Source: Caldifarciminota bacterium 4484_18
Lineage (GTDB): Bacteria; Hydrothermota; UBA3073; NMUJ01
Reading direction: 5' to 3'
Assembly (NCBI GenBank): GCA_002256535.1
Contig: NMUJ01000012.1
Location: 1-11,755 of the forward strand
DNA length: 11,755 bases
Part shown: positions 7,008 through 11,755 of the stretch, in pieces
Position numbering within the stretch: position 1 is the stretch's first letter
How the letters are laid out: the number at the start of each line of letters is the position of its first letter
Made by a program: the position numbers and the translations under genes
The notes under the pieces: model-generated
Database searches by the model: none
The model's input: the letters and a program-made list of their open reading frames with translations, nothing else
Told to the model about the DNA's origin: nothing

Positions 7008-7666
7008 TGGCTATAAGTCACGATCCATGGGTATGGGCAGCAGCACTGTTAACGCTTGCAATATATTCATTTCTTTATAAAGACAACCCGTTCTATAAGT
7101 TTGCCGAACACCTCTACATCGGTGTATCTGTGGGTTATTTCCTATACTTCATCATATGGCAACAGATTGTTGTACCACTAATATATGATCCACTTAAGGT
7201 GTTGTTCATTTCACCATTCCACACAAAGGAATTGCTCATCATACCTCCACTTATACTGTCTATAATGATGTTGGGTAGGATAAGCCCACGCCATGCATGG
7301 ATGTCACGTTGGCCTATGGCCTACGTCATGGGTATGGGTGCAGGGCTTGCCATACCTGCATATTTTCAAACAAATATCTTCAAACAAATTGAAGGCACAA
7401 TAATCTCCATACCACCAGCCACTATCGAGATAGTGAGCACATACTATCTCAATAAGCTGCTCGTGCTCATCATCGTAACTTGTGTGCTGCTGTTTTTCTA
7501 CTTCTCGCGTGAACATAAAGGTGCATTGGGTAGAATTACTATATTGGGTAGATGGTTCTTGATGTTGGGGTTTGGTGCCGCTTTCGGTTATACAGTGATG
7601 GCACGTGTATCGCTATTGATTGGAAGGCTGGATTTCCTGTTACACACATGGTTAGGAATTCATTAG
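7007..7666 (+). CDS. Polytopic membrane protein, fourth gene of the cluster
   Basis: A 219-residue integral membrane protein with about six hydrophobic helices, rich in aromatic residues near membrane edges (for example FLYKDNPFYKFAEHLY). I do not recognise the family. Its ATG overlaps the TAA of the third gene by one base (TAATG) and is preceded by AAAGGGGTAGG. It ends inside the beginning of the small TIGR04076-family gene, with a 19-base overlap. The unbroken chain of coupled junctions from 4355 to here suggests a single transcription unit whose four products act together in the cytoplasmic membrane. The activity cannot be deduced from the sequence alone. Confidence 0.8.
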   Translation: MAISHDPWVWAAALLTLAIYSFLYKDNPFYKFAEHLYIGVSVGYFLYFIIWQQIVVPLIYDPLKVLFISPFHTKELLIIPPLILSIMMLGRISPRHAWMSRWPMAYVMGMGAGLAIPAYFQTNIFKQIEGTIISIPPATIEIVSTYYLNKLLVLIIVTCVLLFFYFSREHKGALGRITILGRWFLMLGFGAAFGYTVMARVSLLIGRLDFLLHTWLGIH

Positions 7667-7953
7667 ATCTCATCGTGAGAGTGAAAGAAGTTCGTGGCCA
7701 TTGCCCTGTTTATAAAGTAGGCGATGAGTTCATCATAAAGGAAGGTTTCAAACTTATATCAACCATACCTCTCTGCATGCATTCACTTGCATCGATCTTA
7801 CCTTATTATGTAGCACTGAGTCGCGGTATCGAGCCATCCACCTTAGGGCTAGCCTCACCTGGCAAATATGCACAGGTACAGTGTCTGGATCCACACCTTG
7901 TACCTCACTCCGGTACTGTGATTTTTGAAATTATCCCACAGATAAAGAAATAG
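7648..7953 (+). CDS. TIGR04076 family small protein
   Basis: A 101-residue soluble protein matching the TIGR04076 family as I know it: RGHCPVYKVGDEF at 16-28, PLCMHSLASILPYYVALSRG at 41-60, QCLDP at 78-82 and GTVIFEI near the end. The three family cysteines (C19, C43, C79) and H45 are present, which suggests metal or redox chemistry, but the family's function is not established. The ATG at 7648 is chosen because family members begin shortly before this cysteine motif; a longer reading back to 7552 would lie wholly within the upstream membrane gene. A GTG at 7675 is another possible start. The gene overlaps the membrane cluster by 19 bases and so may be co-transcribed with it. It runs into ftsH tail-to-tail with one base between the stops. 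Confidence 0.8.
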   Translation: MVRNSLDLIVRVKEVRGHCPVYKVGDEFIIKEGFKLISTIPLCMHSLASILPYYVALSRGIEPSTLGLASPGKYAQVQCLDPHLVPHSGTVIFEIIPQIKK

Positions 7954-7954
7954 G

Positions 7955-9814
7955 TTAGTTTTGCCTTCTGTATTCCTCGAGTATTTTTCTGATCTCTTCA
8001 CCCGTAAGTGTTTCTTTCTCCAGCAATTTTTCCGCAATCTTATGCAATACCGGTAGATGTTCACGTAATAGCTTCTCGATACGTTGCTCTTGCTCATGTA
8101 TGATGTTGCGTATCTCATCGTCGATTATCTCAGCTATGCGTTCAGAATGGTCACGTGGTCGCCCTATCTCCTTGCCGAGAAAGATATGTTCCTCTTTTTT
8201 GCCGAATGTTACGGGGCCCAGTTTTTCACTCATACCCCATTCAGTCACCATTTTACGTGCTAATTGAGTAGCCATCTCCAGATCGTTAGCCGCCCCAGTA
8301 GTTACGGTATTAAGTACCAGCTTCTCGGCTGCCCTACCTGCAAGCAATGTACCTATCTTCGACAATATATATTCTCTCGAGAATGTGTGCTTATCATCGG
8401 TAGGTAAGCTCTGTGTTGTACCAAGTGCCAACCCTCTCGGTATTATCGTAACTTTATGTATGGGATCGGCTTCCGGCAACAACAGGGCTGCAAGTGTATG
8501 ACCAGCCTCATGATATGCGATCATACGCTTCTCCTTGGATGACATCGCCAAGCTCCTACGTTCGGGACCCATAATCACCTTGTCACGTGCCTCTTCAAAA
8601 TCTTCCATATTAACCTGTCCCTTACCCTTTTTAGCTGCAATTAGGGCAGCTTCGTTCACCATATTGGCAAGATCGGCACCCGAAAACCCCGGTGTCCCCT
8701 GTGCAAGTTTCTTAAGATCTACATCTTTACCCAGTGGTATATTACGTGTATGTACCTTAAGGATGGCTTCACGACCGTTCACATCGGGTAGGTTGACCAC
8801 GATTTTGCGATCAAATCGCCCCGGCCGCAACAGGGCGGGATCAAGTATATCTGGACGGTTGGTTGCCCCTATCACGATGATACCTTCGTTGGGATCAAAC
8901 CCGTCCATCTCCACCAGCAATGCATTTAGAGTTTGCTCACGTTCGTCGTGCCCACCTCCTATACCTGCACCTCTATATCTACCTACTGCATCAAGCTCAT
9001 CGATAAATACTATAGCAGGTGCATTCCTCTTTGCACGTGCAAACAGGTCACGTACACGGGCTGCACCTACACCTACGAAGAGTTCGACAAAATCCGACCC
9101 CGATATCGAGAAGAACGATACATTAGCCTCACCAGCTACTGCCTTAGCTAATAAGGTCTTACCAGTACCAGGTGGCCCCACCAGTATAATCCCTTTGGGG
9201 ATACGGGCACCAAGTCGCTTGAATTTTGTCGGATCCCTAAGGAATTCGATCACCTCACGTAGCTCCTCCTTTGCTTCGTCAATCCCTGCTACATCATCGA
9301 ATGTCACCCTACGTACCTTATCCTTACTTTGTACCTCACGTGCACGCGCCTTGCCAAACGATATCGCACTTTGTGGCCCCTGTTGCATCATCCGAAACAG
9401 TGCCACCCAGAACACCACTATGAGAACGAACGGCAATATCGGCCATATTGAATTCCATATCGATGAACGATGTTTAACCCGTATCTCTACCCCTTTGGCC
9501 AATAATTCGTTTACGAGTACATCCTTGTTTTCAAACGGTAGCAACACTTCCGCTGTACTGACTTTCTTTGGGGAACCCTCATCCCCCACCATGATAGGTG
9601 CCTTAAAGACAACACGGAGCTTATCCTCTATGAAAGTGACTGCCTGAATGTTATCATTTTGTAACTCACCGTAAAACGTGGAGTAGGGTATCTCTGGTAC
9701 CTCCAACTGATATCTATACGTAGCAAGTTTATATAATAGAAATAACACAAACAACAATGTAAATATGCTCAAAACATTTCTCAATACACTTAACCGTGGC
9801 TCACCTTTGTTCAT
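7955..9814 (-). CDS. ftsH: ATP-dependent zinc metalloprotease FtsH
   Basis: A 619-residue membrane-anchored AAA+ protease that degrades misfolded membrane proteins and selected regulators. In order: membrane helix (about 13-30), small external FtsH_ext domain (about 35-112), second membrane helix (about 119-141), AAA+ ATPase with Walker A GPPGTGKT (213-220), pore loop FVG, Walker B IVFIDELD (268-275) and arginine finger region LLRPGRFDR (328-336), then M41 peptidase with zinc-binding HEAGH (435-439) and the third ligand D511 in ANDLEMATQ. A helical, charged C-terminal tail closes it. All catalytic residues are present and the length is normal. The frame allows a TTG three bases upstream; ATG at 9812-9814 is preferred. 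The likely promoter places the transcript start at about this codon. Confidence 0.97.
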   Translation of the reverse strand: MNKGEPRLSVLRNVLSIFTLLFVLFLLYKLATYRYQLEVPEIPYSTFYGELQNDNIQAVTFIEDKLRVVFKAPIMVGDEGSPKKVSTAEVLLPFENKDVLVNELLAKGVEIRVKHRSSIWNSIWPILPFVLIVVFWVALFRMMQQGPQSAISFGKARAREVQSKDKVRRVTFDDVAGIDEAKEELREVIEFLRDPTKFKRLGARIPKGIILVGPPGTGKTLLAKAVAGEANVSFFSISGSDFVELFVGVGAARVRDLFARAKRNAPAIVFIDELDAVGRYRGAGIGGGHDEREQTLNALLVEMDGFDPNEGIIVIGATNRPDILDPALLRPGRFDRKIVVNLPDVNGREAILKVHTRNIPLGKDVDLKKLAQGTPGFSGADLANMVNEAALIAAKKGKGQVNMEDFEEARDKVIMGPERRSLAMSSKEKRMIAYHEAGHTLAALLLPEADPIHKVTIIPRGLALGTTQSLPTDDKHTFSREYILSKIGTLLAGRAAEKLVLNTVTTGAANDLEMATQLARKMVTEWGMSEKLGPVTFGKKEEHIFLGKEIGRPRDHSERIAEIIDDEIRNIIHEQEQRIEKLLREHLPVLHKIAEKLLEKETLTGEEIRKILEEYRRQN

Positions 9815-9820
9815 CAATTT

Positions 9821-9847
9821 AAATTAACCCCTATTTAATTTGGTCAA
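9821..9847 (-). promoter_or_regulatory. Putative promoter of ftsH
   Basis: On the minus strand TTGACC (complement of 9842-9847) and TAATTT (complement of 9821-9826) are separated by 15 bases. The -10 ends six bases before the ATG at 9814, so the transcript would have little or no leader. An AGGGG further upstream falls in the spacer and would then not be transcribed. No CIRCE-type heat-shock operator is visible. Confidence 0.4.
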
Positions 9848-9894
9848 TCCTTAGCTATATTGATTAAATATGGCGATTTTGATCACCTACAATA

Positions 9895-9923
9895 TTGACA
9901 TAATGCTCATCATTTTATATCTT
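9895..9923 (+). promoter_or_regulatory. Putative promoter of pgi (and probably mfd)
   Basis: TTGACA at 9895-9900 is a perfect -35. Candidate -10 boxes are TATATC at 9916-9921 (15-base spacer) and TATCTT at 9918-9923 (17-base spacer). Either ends five to seven bases before the ATG at 9929, again predicting a leaderless or nearly leaderless mRNA. GAGG directly abuts the start codon, too close for a normal Shine-Dalgarno interaction. Confidence 0.45.
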
Positions 9924-9928
9924 AGAGG

Positions 9929-11206
9929 ATGGGTGAAGTAATCTTACGTATGAATCACGTAGTAGACTTTATCGACAGTAAAGTTTGGAACCAACTTAAG
10001 AACGAAATTGTTCATGCACATAGGTTGATTGAAACGCGTTCGGGACCTGGTAGCGAATTCCTGGGTTGGCTCGACCTCCCCTATCAGGCTGGTGTCAAAG
10101 AGATAATCCTTACCGCCAACCATCTACGTGAGGATAATGAATTGTTAGTCGTTGTAGCAATAGGTGGGTCGATGCTCACCGCACGTGCTGTAATACATGC
10201 GCTGTTGGGTCCTCTTTATTATCAAACTGATGGCCCTAAAGTTTACTATGCAGGTTATAATTTAGATAGCGATTATCACATGCAGCTCATGGAGTTTCTC
10301 AAAGACAAAGAGTTTGCACTATGTGTGGTGTCAAAATCGGGCTCCACTATCGAGCCAGCGGTCACATTCAGGATATTACGTAAACTGTTGGAACAGAAGT
10401 ATGGTAAAAAAGCTCGTAACAAAATCGTGGTGATCACCGATCCGCAACGTGGGCCGCTCAGGAAACTGGCCCAAACATATGGATATGTTACATTCAGTAT
10501 ACCACCAAATGTTGGTGGCCGCTTCTCTGGGTTATCGCCAGCTGGCCTATTCCCTATGGCGTTTGCTGGCGTGGATATCGATGCATTACTTGAAGGTGCA
10601 CGTGATGAAGCCCAACGTACGAATAAGCTCGATCTCGACACGAATCACGCCTATCTATATGCGGGTATAAGGAATGCGCTCTATCGTCAAGGTAAGAAAA
10701 TCGAGATATTTGTGACGTTTGCACCACACCTGTGCTGGTTGAACAAGTTTTGGGAACAGATGTTCGCCGAAAGTGAAGGCAAAGCTGGCAAAGGCCTCTA
10801 CGCCACTACGGCACAGTTCACTATGGACTTACATTCGATCGGCCAGTGGATACAAGAGGGTGAACGTACGATATTTGAGACATTTTTCTGGTACAAACCC
10901 ATGAGTGACACAACTGCTGTACCGGTCGATCATCCCGATATCGAGGCACTTAATTACCTACACGGTAAACCCTTGTCTTACATTAACGAAAATGCTAAGC
11001 TGGGTACCCAACAAGCTCACAAAGATGGAGGTGTACCAAATCTCGAAATTTCGATCGATAAACTTGACCCCTATCATCTTGGGCGGTTTATCTTTTTCAT
11101 ACAAAAATCTGTAGCCATCAGTGGTCACATTTTGGGGGTTAACCCATTCAATCAACCCGGTGTCGAAGCTTACAAGAAAAATATGTTCCGATTGTTAGGT
11201 CGTTAG
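9929..11206 (+). CDS. pgi: Glucose-6-phosphate isomerase
   Basis: A 425-residue cytoplasmic enzyme interconverting glucose 6-phosphate and fructose 6-phosphate in glycolysis and gluconeogenesis. It is the compact bacterial form. Phosphate- and substrate-binding motifs are present: AIGGSMLTARA (77-87), VSKSGSTIEPA (134-144) and NVGGRFSGLSPAGLFP (194-209). The catalytic region has FAESEGKAGKG (279-289, with the catalytic Glu), TMDLHSIGQ (298-306) and the C-terminal QPGVEAYKKNMF (409-420, with the catalytic Lys near 416). The second half of the first motif (MLTARA) departs slightly from the common YLGARA. The start at 9929 is preferred because the first strand (VILRMNHVVDFI) matches the family's N terminus; a second ATG lies at 9950. 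mfd follows four bases after the stop, so the two are probably co-transcribed. Confidence 0.96.
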   Translation: MGEVILRMNHVVDFIDSKVWNQLKNEIVHAHRLIETRSGPGSEFLGWLDLPYQAGVKEIILTANHLREDNELLVVVAIGGSMLTARAVIHALLGPLYYQTDGPKVYYAGYNLDSDYHMQLMEFLKDKEFALCVVSKSGSTIEPAVTFRILRKLLEQKYGKKARNKIVVITDPQRGPLRKLAQTYGYVTFSIPPNVGGRFSGLSPAGLFPMAFAGVDIDALLEGARDEAQRTNKLDLDTNHAYLYAGIRNALYRQGKKIEIFVTFAPHLCWLNKFWEQMFAESEGKAGKGLYATTAQFTMDLHSIGQWIQEGERTIFETFFWYKPMSDTTAVPVDHPDIEALNYLHGKPLSYINENAKLGTQQAHKDGGVPNLEISIDKLDPYHLGRFIFFIQKSVAISGHILGVNPFNQPGVEAYKKNMFRLLGR

Positions 11207-11210
11207 TCCC

Positions 11211-11755
11211 ATGAACCCCATACTTGAGGTTTTGTGGAGTTATCCTAAGTTTATATCACTTTTTGATAAACGTGAGGTCCAGGGATTAGTTGGTGGGCTC
11301 AAAAGCCTGTTTTTAGCCGAGTACTGTAAAGATAAGGGACTTATCTTCATACTCTCACCCATGGCGGAGACTTTATTCCATGAACTTAAATCACTGGTTG
11401 AAGATAAGGTCTATAATCTGGAAGCGTCCTACGAGCCATCCTTACGCGCTATACTTATGAAAGAAAAGTGTATAGTGATCTGTGGGCTTACTCCATTGTC
11501 GTTTCCGGATATATCTAAGCTTAAGGATAAAATGCTCACCCTAAAAGTGGGTTCACCATACCGTATGGAGAGGTTAATCGAATTTCTCATCATCCGCAAT
11601 TATGAACGTGTAACTCTGGTCGAAGAGCCACTCGAATTTGCCGTCCGTGGTAGTATAGTCGATCTATTCCCACCCGAGGCACCCTATCCCATAAGGGTGG
11701 AGTTCGCTGACGATACTGTATATTCGTTGCGTTACTTTCACCCCGAAACACAACG
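11211..11755 (+). CDS. mfd: Transcription-repair coupling factor Mfd, N-terminal part (cut by window end)
   Basis: The first 181 residues of a protein whose frame stays open to the edge. The piece matches the UvrB-like N-terminal region of Mfd, which releases RNA polymerase stalled at DNA damage and recruits UvrA. VTLVEEPLEFAVRGSIVDLFPP (in two parts, about 134-145 and 146-155) and IRVEFADDTVYSLRYFHPETQ (about 161-181) are the strongest matches. The polymerase-interacting and helicase domains lie beyond the window, so identity rests on this region; UvrB is less likely because it lacks this arrangement near its start. The AVRG motif sits about 20 residues earlier than in the E. coli protein and the loop usually containing a PYD/SP stretch is missing, so the N-terminal region is shorter. 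The ATG follows the pgi stop by four bases, with a weak TTAGGT upstream. Confidence 0.88.
   Translation, partial: MNPILEVLWSYPKFISLFDKREVQGLVGGLKSLFLAEYCKDKGLIFILSPMAETLFHELKSLVEDKVYNLEASYEPSLRAILMKEKCIVICGLTPLSFPDISKLKDKMLTLKVGSPYRMERLIEFLIIRNYERVTLVEEPLEFAVRGSIVDLFPPEAPYPIRVEFADDTVYSLRYFHPETQ

Noticed and set aside
7552..7647. 32-codon upstream extension of the TIGR04076 protein
   Set aside because: The extension lies inside the last membrane gene in another frame and has no family similarity; the family's N terminus fits the ATG at 7648.
8535..9647. Long open frame on the + strand (370 codons) opposite ftsH
   Set aside because: It is antisense to the fully conserved ATPase and protease region of FtsH, its translation is low-complexity (Ser, Thr, Pro, Arg rich), and it matches no family.
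9816..9825. AATTTAAATT palindrome before ftsH
   Set aside because: A ten-base A/T-only palindrome is expected by chance in an AT-rich intergenic region; no larger symmetry was found.
10276..10641. Minus-strand open frame inside pgi
   Set aside because: Shadow of the conserved pgi coding sequence with no independent start signal.

Overview
The window looks like a chromosomal segment of a poorly characterised bacterium, most plausibly candidate phylum WOR-3 (Stahlbacteria/Hydrothermae) or a relative. This is an inference from three things: secreted beta-sandwich proteins ending in a type-A (Por-like) C-terminal sorting domain, a FnIII-DUF6754 membrane gene cluster, and a mixed house-keeping neighbourhood of ftsH, pgi and mfd. 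Base composition is moderate by eye. Arg CGT and Ile ATA codons are both frequent. TGA is a genuine stop (for example the end of the gene at 4355-5530), so the standard bacterial code applies. I see no mobile element, tRNA, rRNA or CRISPR array.

Layout. (1) 1-141: an upstream region with a promoter-like motif, an inverted repeat and a good ribosome binding site. (2) 142-2659 (+): a gene for a large secreted multi-domain protein, broken by three apparent frameshifts. (3) 2674-2718: a very GC-rich, near-perfect hairpin between convergent genes. (4) 2799-4241 (-): a radical SAM enzyme with extra C-terminal cysteines and a palindrome over its likely -10 box. (5) 4355-7666 (+): four tightly coupled membrane-protein genes starting with a FnIII-DUF6754 protein; function unknown. 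A small TIGR04076-family gene (7648-7953) overlaps the last of them. (6) 7955-9814 (-): ftsH, tail-to-tail with the previous gene with one base between the stops. (7) 9929-11206 (+): pgi, glucose-6-phosphate isomerase. (8) 11211-11755 (+): the start of mfd, cut by the window edge.

How the parts may work together. The four-gene membrane cluster is the best candidate for an undescribed system: every junction has overlapping stop and start codons, so the products are probably made together and may form one envelope complex. They are a secreted-FnIII/cytoplasmic-domain protein, two polytopic proteins, and one protein with a large extracytoplasmic alpha/beta-like domain. The other genes are recognisable house-keeping functions (membrane proteolysis, glycolysis/gluconeogenesis, transcription-coupled repair). 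Five intergenic starts share a promoter-like pattern, TTGAC(A/C) with a short 15-17 base spacer and a T-rich -10. In three of them the -10 lies only 5-7 bases from the start codon, which suggests leaderless mRNAs.
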